Positions 30,801 to 37,467 of a stretch of 64,000 bases of DNA are shown piece by piece. Below the pieces are notes generated by a model, which was not told the DNA's origin, made no database searches, and saw only the letters and a program-made list of their open reading frames with translations. The stretch's first letter is position 1; each line of letters opens with the position of its first letter. A program made the position numbers and the translations under genes. This stretch comes from Spirochaetota bacterium (GTDB lineage: Bacteria > Spirochaetota > Brachyspiria > Brachyspirales > JACRPF01): contig JACRPF010000021.1 in the NCBI GenBank assembly GCA_016214035.1, positions 1 to 64,000 on the forward strand, given 5' to 3'.

Positions 30801-31699
30801 AGCATCTCGCAGAAGAACGTGACACAAGGGATAAGATGCTCCAAGATGCAATATCATATCTGGGGGCATATAAGGCTCGTTATAGCGGCGCTGTGCCTGC
30901 TGGTGATACCCAGCAAGAGACGATTAGAGCAAGCACAAAGCGTTCACTATTGGAAGGATTAATTTTGGGGGATAGTGCAACTGATTTGAGGGTAGACCTG
31001 AATCCATCAGCATCAAAACATCTGGACAAAGTAGATGATATAAGGGCATGGCTTGAAAAAATGTATAGAGAACGTGGAGAAAAAGCAGGGAAATCAGCAA
31101 CAATTCCTGATAGTGTCTCAATGATGTTAAATAGTTTTTCTATTGAAAGTGCGCAATTTCGTGGTTTGATGCTTAAGTATATGGATTTTGAGAATATGTA
31201 TGAAGGTGTTTCTATTGATGGTGTCGAGGAACCAAGAACCGCAGAATTTCCATGGTTGTATAAAATACTCCCAGAATATGGGAATTATGCGGGGGCATTT
31301 ATTAGTGGTGGAACTCATGACAGGAAAGATCCAAAATTCGATTCGTTTTCTGAAAGATCACGCGATATGGTTGATGAACAAACAAGAATGCATGATATGG
31401 AAGGAAGCATTGCAGACTTGTTATCCCCCTATGCAAGTTTCAGGGCGAAAATCGAATCAGATAAGTTATTGATAAACAGGATGAAAGAATTAGGCGATGT
31501 AAAAGGAATGGACTATGCGAAGTGCGCGATAGGAAAGTATTACATTCCAATTCCTACTGCAATGCGAATACCAATACCAATTCCCATACCAATGCCAGCA
31601 AATGCGTATAAAGAATTAGTAGTACACGCATTTCTATTAAAAACGAAAAAAGATCAAGCCGATTGGAGCAATTATGAATCAAAAATGTTACGCAGGTAG
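21893..31699 (+). CDS. Giant RHS/YD-repeat protein with PLA2-like C-terminal domain
   Basis: This protein of 3268 residues has a Sec signal peptide (SIFAVFLILNISQSFLL) and about four fibronectin-III domains (90-580). A six-cysteine segment lies at about 650-705, and a DUF6531-type entry motif (GNLHHAVSDFSCNAIGLPLTIERTY) near 832. Long YD repeats span about 990-2770 (Y-YDALGR, NLT, Y-YDA), followed by the RHS core (YYYRSRHYMPNLGRF near 2773, DPYGY near 2813) and a variable C-terminal domain of about 450 residues. RHS proteins form a cocoon that encloses a toxic C-terminal domain. That domain has a linker (DYGPSEEELRQ, about 2901) and a PLA2-like segment (YGNYAGAF-SGG near 3128, HD at 3167-3168). 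The last 1 kb is markedly more AT-rich than the repeats. Confidence 0.85.
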   Translation: MSNKPRYTSIFAVFLILNISQSFLLYPKQTNNEYQHTGAIDNGGKISGNNIYSNQASVIIPIQTKGTAFGKNTEYYNFSGNAVLAQPALQFHPYAPRALNTTTNTNSIRINWQLPVTSSLPVAGYRLYRGKAEIVTYMTNSTTKSNTNVYAISAFAVVTNPTATNYTDTAVIAQERYAYIVTAYDTEQYESTNNATAFGWLSEPPPPSVVLPTPPKIANPVTYGGISATSVSLRWSMSTQGTYPLLGYQIFQGTNKSYVYETTASGTSNYLTNTNYSVTGLTPGSLYFFNVRAYDNKTNGTWAQYELSAVPPYVSPFAPTGLQATAGNSIIELKFTPSVNGSFNVRRYEIYLRVDGGAYPGTPITVIDMPFTNTAGKIITMLGGLTNTKKYWMRVRAIDDASMQNRGLTNDLASGWSAETNATPSARLFPPELITHRIGSNYVRLSWMLRQMSTNEVYPFSNFTVYRSEQQNGTYTPLGTTTNYEFLDLTVQSNKTYFYRLTSVDDHAQESVQSDTIPVETPSGLTISWGPAVPGKSTTVSARMRVFSGLVTNLDPMPVTIQYLSGGGSAQGTTSPFILSNDSDGTISYTMTCGPAVGDNVVSITGAFGTTNVKIYAGTVKLVSRGDGVTTWAKETYSYTPKIAVSMKNYCYEYPVPMASRCNEWSQNSAGEFCTSPSTMRLQCNNGQNADANGNCNECISYPTYTFEGWQRTSTNFSAGEAVLDIGVESEGKPVEGIPIVCSAPNGKVTAAITGSGVRIRYIPSLFGNYDDTITVTSPLADIPLYVKVRVFMISESTPNEKGGEYADLYSYVYREQRMGVQGDPRFSVNRYTGNLHHAVSDFSCNAIGLPLTIERTYNSLNTEFGPFGYGWYFNCNEYLTFTNYLATNIGFPISGGDPKVNIYSNQVVHFHRGDGAVLIYMSDIYNENDGTLKINPTNLRPMSGNPDTLTIVAGGYRMDTRRKVSYHFGTNGLLNEVRDRGIPTIYAYDTQNRLSSISDIRGRSLSIGYDTNSGCINRIQTPIGDIYSYTYDANTNLIMVSGPDYEATYMYSTNHTLVMRSDPKSPLGEKYRRFTYDWYNRVAREYNSENCKTEYLYNKEVSLNGNLYLVTSVFDAMDRGTYYYYTTDGKLDHAIDTAGRQESYSFDGSGNLTAYTDKNGNRYTMAYDNRNLKISDQDTRTGIKKTLFYNADGAVSMIKDGNNNCTAYTYDSNGNCASIQYPTGAKVQYTYNSYNLRSEEIDELGNKKLFSYDDYANLTRIEYPFPVNGVRTPRLDFGYDGIGRMIWSKDMNRNATFYSYNGLGLITEVVYPDKTLIRRIYDPLGRLQRTIDENGFSTAVTYDLEDRPKFTYDELSNKTTYIYGAMGELITSLDPRGNSTYYEYDTAYHLTKVSGKAVSNGNDIIRSLANDANGNIIAETNERGFVTRYLYGANNLPNQVINAVDSAMTYTYDGCNRLTSVANFDSTVRRIAYDAMGRVTNRTDEMGRREIMRYDAAGNLIYNVDKNSNTNRYLYDCLNRLISVIDATGRITGYEYDDNGNRTEMIDHLGNRTKYTYDVRNRLTGIQDALSNSISYSYDKTGLMTNLTDARKQKTSFFYNRRRELIRIENALGHKEYFEYDANGNRTAVIDRMNNRTKYEYDARNRLIRTIDALSNTNIAMYDEAGNVTNITDSLTQNTRFSYDRLNRMTNTVLPTTAALSYAYDAMNRMISNIDPATNAVVLSYDPSGRIISTQLPDPDTNTSMRPRVNVYDANGNVLSATNERGCATSYTYDRADRVTAVIDARTNTTQYSYDILGRVTAVTDPDGYSNSFVYDALGRVTMRIDKLGSNEQYFYDAAGYLIKKIDARSNITQYAYDAIGRLIAETNALGGVTRLEYNSNNNLTNIIDARGIRSSFEYDALGRIKRSFDGASNATTYVYDALSRLTYLTNRNGFPTKYEYDALGRIIRVTDASNRVTSFAYDLRGYRTNMTDARGMITTMEYDALGRVRRIIDALTNVTAYTYDQTGNLTALVDRNGNTSKFAYDAMNNITNTIDALTNARSFAYDKLGNITNIKHPDGGMDVFVYDALSRRIQHIDRATNIWRTDYDASGNVLRLTDPLARATDFAYDALNRVIAQTNSLTNITAFTYDAAGNISNLIDPAGGTTVYAYDARSLVTNVMNPLGGMMKYLYDAEGRATNVIDEMSNVTTYKYDATGLLASVIDAAGRTSKYAYDPTGNLTNYVDRNNNGTTNFYDALGRVTRKVDALGNAVAYAYDPMGNMTAFTNALGKVYSYSYDALNRITGETDPTGTVTTMKYDTMGRVYEKTKPTAAFTYQYDALSRVTNEIQAVIAGGATNEHHRISYAYDTIGNITNINDGTVALGFAYDELYRVTNELTRMNGVTKQMTHFYASNNARICTVDYEGLSNNFMYDKMLRITNITAESYTGAMLKTTFAYSAGSARTNMTLPNGMKIDYAYNAVYDCTNIFYRKSDGRFIDRINYAYDAMGNITTRSNREGSNCYFYDKLYRLTNAVYTTGDHERFAYDAAGNRTNHVWYQRVETKTITNAYDAANRILTTVVRVTNTNAQTITYAYNASGEMTKKSVVTTAPFLSKPELLIEKNPDNTAAASMSNTYSRLPDGRIASINVPLTNGSILTNEFTYSALLQRMKKVDSSGTNYYLYDGDNISYVYADAALTQVKQRFIHGPGIDAPIAVEINEKTYPAARSTLAKQYVKRYYHLSDAQNNVTYLTDDRQNIVQKYTYTAFGTPSITGEDLNIYTYTGREYDRDAGLYYYRSRHYMPNLGRFDRSDDMRSGDNWYAYCGNNPLKYTDPYGYAVKNDDGTYSPSPGEGGEAFLNDVIKKAKLKISLDDLLYYKNNRSRFTIPEGKGLFVEKGVKINIPEAPASANSSSGNKSYDHDYGPSEEELRQMDRDEKNYWDNESANIARGIAANNRLSDQLRGDNINARLNESKSSYNNAMNQKQSSWNQHLAEERDTRDKMLQDAISYLGAYKARYSGAVPAGDTQQETIRASTKRSLLEGLILGDSATDLRVDLNPSASKHLDKVDDIRAWLEKMYRERGEKAGKSATIPDSVSMMLNSFSIESAQFRGLMLKYMDFENMYEGVSIDGVEEPRTAEFPWLYKILPEYGNYAGAFISGGTHDRKDPKFDSFSERSRDMVDEQTRMHDMEGSIADLLSPYASFRAKIESDKLLINRMKELGDVKGMDYAKCAIGKYYIPIPTAMRIPIPIPIPMPANAYKELVVHAFLLKTKKDQADWSNYESKMLRR

Positions 31700-32687
31700 A
31701 GCGTTATGTATTATATCGCTATCGGGAATAATGCTTTTCCCGAAATCAATTTCATTAACGACCGGCAGTGATCCGCAGTATTCACAAGATGGGAAAAGCA
31801 TATTACTTTCGGCAAATATTGATGACGAGCCAACTATTATCAAATATAGTATCGACTCACATGACATTGTACGTTTAACTTACGGCATTCGCGCATATGA
31901 CGGAAAATTCACACGAGACGGGAGCAAAATATATTATGTGGTGGAATCAAAAAGCAGAGAATACACGGAAATATGGACTATGGGAAGCAATGGCTTGGGG
32001 AAAAATAAAATTATAGGATCTACGAATAGGTATCGAAGGAAACCAGTATATAATCAGTGCAACAAGACAATATACTACATTTATTCGATGAATAAATCAG
32101 TTGGCATTGGAGTTGTCGATGAAAATGGCGTGAATGAAATGTCTTTTTTCGGCGCTGGCGATCTCGGAATCAACTCTCTTACGGTATCGCCTGATTGTAA
32201 GAGTATTTTATATTCATCGCTTGTTGCTATTGTTAGCCAGCATATTCAGGATGGAATAAAACACTATATTACTCCTTGGGAAAAAGAGAGATATCTATTT
32301 TCTGATGGATATTCATATGATTATATAAACTTCTGCCTTTCAAGTGATGGCAAGAACATTTATTTACACGCCAGAAAAAAAGGCGAATATACAAAAGAGC
32401 ACTTTTTTATTCAATCCTACGGCCAAAAAGAAACAAAAGAAATAGGAGTTGTAGAAAGTGGAATGGTTTATGGGATATCTGTGTCTCCCGATAATAAAAA
32501 AATAATATTCTTAATAGATGATGGTTCTGGATACAATTATGCCTGGAAGATATTACCATTGCCGCGACACAAGGAGCGTGTAAAGCTGCTGGAGATGAAC
32601 ATTGATGGAACCGGCCTGCATGAAATAGTTCTTGATCCGCGAAAAATTATTGACTCGGTAAAGAAGAACCAACAATTTATACGCTGA
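31674..32687 (+). CDS. Secreted TolB-like beta-propeller protein, candidate partner of the RHS tip
   Basis: This protein of 337 residues has a signal peptide (ALCIISLSGIMLFPKSIS). PD40/TolB-type propeller blades recur: DPQYSQDGKSILLSA, DGKFTRDGSKIYYV, SLTVSPDCKSILYSS, FCLSSDGKNIYLHA, GISVSPDNKKIIFLI. It overlaps the RHS stop by 26 bp, so the two are translationally coupled. It shares the AT-rich composition of the RHS tip rather than of the repeats. The position is that of an immunity gene, but a TolB-like propeller is not a known immunity family; it could instead help assemble or neutralise the tip. Function unproven. Confidence 0.65.
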   Translation: MNQKCYAGRALCIISLSGIMLFPKSISLTTGSDPQYSQDGKSILLSANIDDEPTIIKYSIDSHDIVRLTYGIRAYDGKFTRDGSKIYYVVESKSREYTEIWTMGSNGLGKNKIIGSTNRYRRKPVYNQCNKTIYYIYSMNKSVGIGVVDENGVNEMSFFGAGDLGINSLTVSPDCKSILYSSLVAIVSQHIQDGIKHYITPWEKERYLFSDGYSYDYINFCLSSDGKNIYLHARKKGEYTKEHFFIQSYGQKETKEIGVVESGMVYGISVSPDNKKIIFLIDDGSGYNYAWKILPLPRHKERVKLLEMNIDGTGLHEIVLDPRKIIDSVKKNQQFIR

Positions 32688-32746
32688 CTTGAGTCATCAT
32701 GTTCGCTATTCAATATATTGTTCTTTGAAAAGTTAATTCGCAGTGA

Positions 32747-33208
32747 ATGCCTTCGGGCACTCTCTGAGCGTGTCTGCGTTGTGCGAACATAGCTTATGCA
32801 ATACCGGGAAACAGGCGCATTATGCCGAGTCAACCTAAACGGGGAATGTACGATAGTGAGTTACGCTGACGCGCGAAGAGAGTGCCCGAAGGCATGAGCA
32901 TCTCCTAAAAATAAGTTGGTGATGTAAATATTTTTTATAAGGGGAATCGAAGCGAACAATGAACCGGGCAATGACACGCTGGATGGGCGCAGCGGGGGTG
33001 TTCCCTGAACGCGTCTGCGTTGTGCGAACATAGCCTACGCAATAACGGGGAACTGGCGCGATATGCCGAACCGACCTTAACGGGGAATATACTTTAGTGA
33101 GTTACGCTGACGCGTGAAGGGAATACTCCCGCAAGCCCGAACAGCGTGACACTGCACGGCAAAGTGAGCGCAGCCGGGCGGGAGGGGAGGCCGGTGGTGG
33201 GCGAAGGC
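32747..33208. repeat. Inter-cassette repeat block A: two long stem-loop elements
   Basis: Element A1 (32747-32895) is bounded by perfect 19-bp arms ATGCCTTCGGGCACTCTCT and its complement. Element A2 (32992-33132) is bounded by 15-bp arms GCGGGGGTGTTCCCT/AGGGAATACTCCCGC. Both share a core GTCTGCGTTGTGCGAACATAGC, then AACGGG motifs and GTGAGTTACGCTGACGCG. The block ends GCGAAGGC directly before an RHS-core fragment. It fills most of the 525-bp gap 32688-33212, where no gene is seen. Copies occur at 37003-37467 and 38081-38360. Confidence 0.8.
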
Positions 33209-33212
33209 CAGC

Positions 33213-35291
33213 ATGAGCAACACCTTCACCCGCCTCCCCGACGGACGCATTGCAACCATCAACGTTCCGCTCACGAACGGCAGTATTCTCACCAACGAGT
33301 TCACCTTCAGCGCACTCCTCCAGCGCATGAAAAAAGTGGATTCCTCCGGCACCAACTATTACCTCTATGACGGCGACAATATATCCTACGTCTACGCGGA
33401 CGCCGCACTCACGCAGGTAAAGCAGCGTTTCATCCACGGCCCCGGCATAGACGCACCCATAGCCGTTGAGATAAACGAGAAAACATATCCCGCAAAACGT
33501 AGCACCCTTGCAAAGCAGTACGTTAAGCGATATTATCACCTCTCAGACGCGCAGAACAACGTAACCTATCTGACGGACGACAAGCAGAACATCGTGCAGA
33601 AGTACACCTACACAGCATTCGGCACGCCATCCATCACCGGCGAAGACCTTAATATCTACACATACACCGGACGCGAGTACGACCGCGACGCGGGTCTTTA
33701 CTACTACCGCTCACGTCACTACATGCCTAACCTCGGCCGCTTCGACCGCTCAGACGACATGCGCAGCGGGAATAACTGGTATACGTATGTGAACAATAAC
33801 CCGATGAAATACACTGACCCGTATGGATATTGGATATATAAAAACGGAAAATGGGTTGCAGAAAAAGGAGATACGCTCAGCGGTTTAGCAAAAAAGATAT
33901 ATGGCGACACATCACGCTGGCGCGACCTTGGAACAGGCATGACCGAGGCAGAAGCGAGAAACATGCGCGTAGGCCATGAAGTCGACGCTTCAAAGATTGT
34001 AAAAAAAGAAAAAGACACGTCGCTTGATTTTTCAAAGTTCAACCCTCCCGACAAAGATACAGGCAAAACAACGACAGCAGGCGGTGAAGGAGGCGGTGGC
34101 GATTCAGACATTGACTATGGACCTTCTCAAGAAGAACTGCGACAGCTTGAGCAAGACACAAAACAGTTCTGGGATGATGAAAATGCCAGTAGTGCTCGCG
34201 GCATTGCGGCGAACAACAGACTCTCAGCTCAAAGACAAAGCGATGCATTCAGCCGTACTTCATACTTATCAAAATCGTCTCAGAACAACGCGAACATGAA
34301 TATGGCTAACGCGAAACGCGCAATAGATGCTCAAAATGAAAAAGACAAGCGAGACACCCAGAAAAATGTAGAAGCGCAACAGAATAAACCAGGTATGCAA
34401 AGGTCCAGCGGTGCTGTGCCAAACGCTGGAAATAATCCGACATCGCGAGATAGTTTCGGTAAAGCGTTAAGGGTTGCGGCGGAGCTTGGATGCAGAGCGG
34501 CAGATGCCATGTTGTATCCGCTGGCAATGATGGCAGGGCCACTGGATGCGGCTCAAATAAAAGCGAGCATTTTCAATGATCCAAATAAATGGACACAAAT
34601 GTTTCTTGATAGACAGCCAAGAGGAAGACAAAATTTCGGCGGTAGTATTACTTTCACATATAGAAAGCGTACCTTGACTTTAACAAAACATGAAATTACA
34701 ATTACAATTGGAGCTATTGCATCTGAGACTGGGGTAGAAAAAATCAAAAGAAAAGACGGAAAAACAATAGGGGCTATTAACCAAACTGAATCTTTGGGTA
34801 TTGCAGCTTCATTATTGAACAGATTATCCGATTCCAAAGGGTGGACAAGCGGGAATATCCATAATATGGAAAACATTTTAAAAGCACCGCGTCAGATTGA
34901 GGTCATAACAGGCAATGCACATCAGACTAAAGATTATCGATTCTTTATGGGCAAACGCCCAGGAACTAAAAGTGAAATGGATTCATTTTCATATAATATT
35001 AATGCAGCAATAGACGCATTAAATAATCTTGTTAATGGCATTGAAAATGACCCCACAATTACTGCGCAACACCCAGAAGGCGCAAGATATTGGAGTGCTA
35101 CAAGCCATTTAACTTCTACTCATATATACGAACTACAAAGATGGGCTGCAAAGAATTTGATAGATACTACAGAATACGGCACAACAACTTTTATGTACAA
35201 TCACGATGAAGCTTTTACTCGTTCTTTCGAAATTTTTTATGATGCAATACAAGAAAACCCGCTCATCCTCGATTTTCTGCAATGGTATTAA
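33213..35291 (+). CDS. Orphan RHS tip with LysM and SleB-like cell-wall hydrolase domains
   Basis: This product of 692 residues has no signal peptide. Residues 1-203 repeat the last part of the giant RHS protein almost exactly (from MSNTFTRLPDGRIA to DPYGY). Then come a LysM-like segment (KNGKWVAEKGDTLSGLAKKIYGDTSRW, about 209-235), the linker DYGPSQEELRQ (about 301) shared with the other tip, and a C-terminal domain (from about 497: ITIGAIASETG, ESLGIAASLLNRL, ILKAPRQIEVITGN). The last recalls SleB/CwlJ-type cell-wall hydrolases (GEA-GE, VA-V-LNR, P-QF). It is probably a silent alternative tip that becomes active by recombination onto the full gene. GAAGG before the ATG could allow independent translation. 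Confidence 0.75.
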   Translation: MSNTFTRLPDGRIATINVPLTNGSILTNEFTFSALLQRMKKVDSSGTNYYLYDGDNISYVYADAALTQVKQRFIHGPGIDAPIAVEINEKTYPAKRSTLAKQYVKRYYHLSDAQNNVTYLTDDKQNIVQKYTYTAFGTPSITGEDLNIYTYTGREYDRDAGLYYYRSRHYMPNLGRFDRSDDMRSGNNWYTYVNNNPMKYTDPYGYWIYKNGKWVAEKGDTLSGLAKKIYGDTSRWRDLGTGMTEAEARNMRVGHEVDASKIVKKEKDTSLDFSKFNPPDKDTGKTTTAGGEGGGGDSDIDYGPSQEELRQLEQDTKQFWDDENASSARGIAANNRLSAQRQSDAFSRTSYLSKSSQNNANMNMANAKRAIDAQNEKDKRDTQKNVEAQQNKPGMQRSSGAVPNAGNNPTSRDSFGKALRVAAELGCRAADAMLYPLAMMAGPLDAAQIKASIFNDPNKWTQMFLDRQPRGRQNFGGSITFTYRKRTLTLTKHEITITIGAIASETGVEKIKRKDGKTIGAINQTESLGIAASLLNRLSDSKGWTSGNIHNMENILKAPRQIEVITGNAHQTKDYRFFMGKRPGTKSEMDSFSYNINAAIDALNNLVNGIENDPTITAQHPEGARYWSATSHLTSTHIYELQRWAAKNLIDTTEYGTTTFMYNHDEAFTRSFEIFYDAIQENPLILDFLQWY

Positions 35292-35304
35292 TTAGGAGTT
35301 ACCT

Positions 35305-36150
35305 ATGAAGTTGATTAAAATCGTTATCCCTGCACTTATTCTTTCTGTATTTTCATCAACGATATTATTACACTGCTCAAAACAAAAAACAAAAGAAGAC
35401 GCTATAATTGAATTAGAATCAAGATTGCAAAATAAATTTATTGTCAATTACCTAATAAATTCATCAATCATATATCTCAACACAAATCATTCTGTTTTCC
35501 AACCATTATCAAATTCAACCTATTTAGATTTTACATTTTTACAGCGGCGTCAAGATTGTGCTGAAATATTCACATGGAACGGCCAAGAGATGTTAATCTA
35601 CAAGCATCCGTTCCTTGACAATGGCCAAACAGTAGATTATAGCATTCTTGCAACCGAATATCCATTAGGAAATAGAATTTTGATATTATATAATGGAAAA
35701 GGACAACAAATAGATATACACGAAATTGAATCTAGGACAAGCGGTTATTCGTCTTCAAACATATTTTTTACAAATCTTTCAGCAGCCCCTACACAGCTCA
35801 TTATTATAACAAATATGTTTATTTTTCTCCCGTCGCCAGGCATACTCGATATGCGATGGAACGAGATCCTTAAAATAGAAAATGGAAAATTTGTAAGCAT
35901 ATACAATAAAATGTCAATACTAGCATCGACAACCAGTAATAGCTATAATATTGCGACAAAAGTGCAAATAGGATTTTTCAAAAACAAAAATCTTCCTCAA
36001 ATTGATTTATTGGTAACAGAAAACGAAATGCTCGTGGCAAATAATATCAACGATATTGATAATGTAAATATTAAAAATATAATATCCGAAAAAGTAAAAA
36101 CATTTAGATGGGATCAAAATATATCTAATTATGAGATGATAGAGAAATGA
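35305..36150 (+). CDS. Putative lipoprotein, candidate immunity protein for the orphan tip
   Basis: This protein of 281 residues starts 13 bp after the orphan tip, behind TTAGGAG. The N-terminus MKLIKIVIPALILSVFSSTILLHC is a signal peptide followed by a cysteine. His at -1 departs from the standard lipobox, although spirochaete-type lipoboxes are relaxed. The rest is beta-rich, Asn/Ile-rich and AT-rich, with no recognised domain. If the tip attacks peptidoglycan, a periplasmic lipoprotein is where immunity would be needed. That link rests on position and location only. Confidence 0.55.
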   Translation: MKLIKIVIPALILSVFSSTILLHCSKQKTKEDAIIELESRLQNKFIVNYLINSSIIYLNTNHSVFQPLSNSTYLDFTFLQRRQDCAEIFTWNGQEMLIYKHPFLDNGQTVDYSILATEYPLGNRILILYNGKGQQIDIHEIESRTSGYSSSNIFFTNLSAAPTQLIIITNMFIFLPSPGILDMRWNEILKIENGKFVSIYNKMSILASTTSNSYNIATKVQIGFFKNKNLPQIDLLVTENEMLVANNINDIDNVNIKNIISEKVKTFRWDQNISNYEMIEK

Positions 36151-36259
36151 TAGAGAGGGGCAAAACACCGGAGCTTTTAGATGAAGATGAACAGAAGATT
36201 TACAAAAATGAATCAAACACACCAGTTTGAGATATGAAAAATATATTAAGGAGTGGACA

Positions 36260-36619
36260 ATGGCTCTCACAGAAACAACACAACGCGAATTTGCGCAACG
36301 CATACTCGACGTTGTGAACGCAAACTCGGACAAACTTTCACAGGCGGGCGTGGACACAAGGGCAAAGCAGACCGCGCTTAAGGATGCCCTCACAAACGCC
36401 TTTTCGCTTGAGGAAGCGCAGCTCCGCGCAGCAGCAGAAGCGAAGAAAGCAACCACGGCTACAACAGCGGCCACCGCGGCAGTATATAAAAAAGCATCCG
36501 ATATAGTCGAGCTTATCACCGGTGCGCTCGGTAAGGACGACCCGCTCGTGAAGAAGATCAAGGCGATGCGTCCGGCAATTTCGAACGTGAAAGCGCGCGG
36601 CGCGCGGAAAGCGAAGTGA
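36260..36619 (+). CDS. Small Ala-rich helical hypothetical protein
   Basis: This protein of 119 residues starts at MALTETTQREFAQ, chosen because TTAAGGAG precedes that ATG. An Ala/Thr-rich helix (LEEAQLRAAAEAKKATTATTAATAAVYKKASDIVELI) is flanked by basic ends (GARKAK). There is no signal peptide and no recognised domain. Its composition is higher in GC than the neighbouring lipoprotein. The frame directly after its stop continues, interrupted by two TGA codons, into the heptad-coding 21-bp repeat array. Confidence 0.6.
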   Translation: MALTETTQREFAQRILDVVNANSDKLSQAGVDTRAKQTALKDALTNAFSLEEAQLRAAAEAKKATTATTAATAAVYKKASDIVELITGALGKDDPLVKKIKAMRPAISNVKARGARKAK

Positions 36620-36628
36620 GTTGCTTCG

Positions 36629-36838
36629 GTACTGAAGGAACATTCTTGACTACAGAAGGAACGATATTCTGTGCAGAATAATGTTCCTTCAGCGCAGAAG
36701 AATGGTTATTCTTTAATGAATAACTTATCTTCGGTACAGAAGAACCATTATTCTTTAAAGAAGAATGCATCTTCTTTAAAGAATATCTTATATTCCGTAC
36801 TGAAGAACGATTATTCTTTAAGGAATATATAATAACGG
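36629..36838. repeat. 21-bp tandem repeat array, ten degenerate units
   Basis: Unit starts fall at 36629, 36650, 36671, 36692, 36713, 36734, 36755, 36776, 36797 and 36818. The approximate unit is GTACAGAAGAACNNTTATTCT, alternating with TTAAAGAAnAATnnATCTTCT. Units contain short palindromes (TTCTTTAAAGAA). The array is in frame with the gene before it and is open in both directions over most of its length, encoding heptads such as VQKNHYS/LKKNASS. No other gene is seen in 36620-37467. Confidence 0.8.
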
Positions 36839-37002
36839 CGCTCTTTGACAATGAATAACGGCCTGTAACCGTCAGCGTTAACCGCATAGATAATATGCGG
36901 CTGACAAATTATTCCTGGTGCATTATTTATTTGTAGCTCGTTTGCACGTAAGCGCAATCTGCGAATAATGACGCTTGATATGAACATCACGACATGCCAC
37001 GA

Positions 37003-37467
37003 ATGCCTTCGGGCACTCTCTGAGCTCGTCTGCGTTGTGCGAACATAGCTTACGCAATAGCGGGAAACCAGCGCGCTATGCCAGTATAACCTTAACGGGA
37101 AATATACGATAGTGAGTTACGCTGACGCGCGAAGAGAGTGCCCGAAGGCATGAGCTTCTCCTGATTAAATAGATAGTTGGTGCAGATTTTTTATTATGGG
37201 GAAGCGAAGCGAACAATGAACCGGGCAATGACACCGCTGGAGGGGCGCGGCGGGGGTGTTCCCTGAACGCGTCTGCGTTGTGCGAACATAGCTTACGCGA
37301 TAACGTGTAACAGGCGCACTATGCCGGTACGGCCTCAACGGGAAATATATGATAGTGAGTTACGCTAGCGCGTGAAGGGAATACCCCCGCAAGCCCGAAC
37401 AGCGTGACAATGCACGGCAACGTGAGCGCAGCCGGGCGGGCGGGGAGGCTTGGTGGCGGGCGAAGGC
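37003..37467. repeat. Inter-cassette repeat block B: two long stem-loop elements
   Basis: B1 (37003-37151) has the same 19-bp arms as A1 and is again 149 bp long. B2 (37250-37390) has the 15-bp arms of A2 and is again 141 bp. The spacer between them and the GC-rich tail ending GCGAAGGC are also conserved. The block directly precedes a second RHS-core fragment. Confidence 0.8.

Noticed and set aside
21893-31699. Type VI secretion or Tc-toxin cargo
   Set aside because: The RHS protein has a Sec signal and fibronectin domains instead of a PAAR or TcB N-terminus, and no VgrG, Hcp or TcA genes are seen.
36629-36838. CRISPR or iteron origin made of 21-bp repeats
   Set aside because: Units are directly adjacent without spacers, and no replication-initiator gene is near; a plain tandem repeat is the better description.
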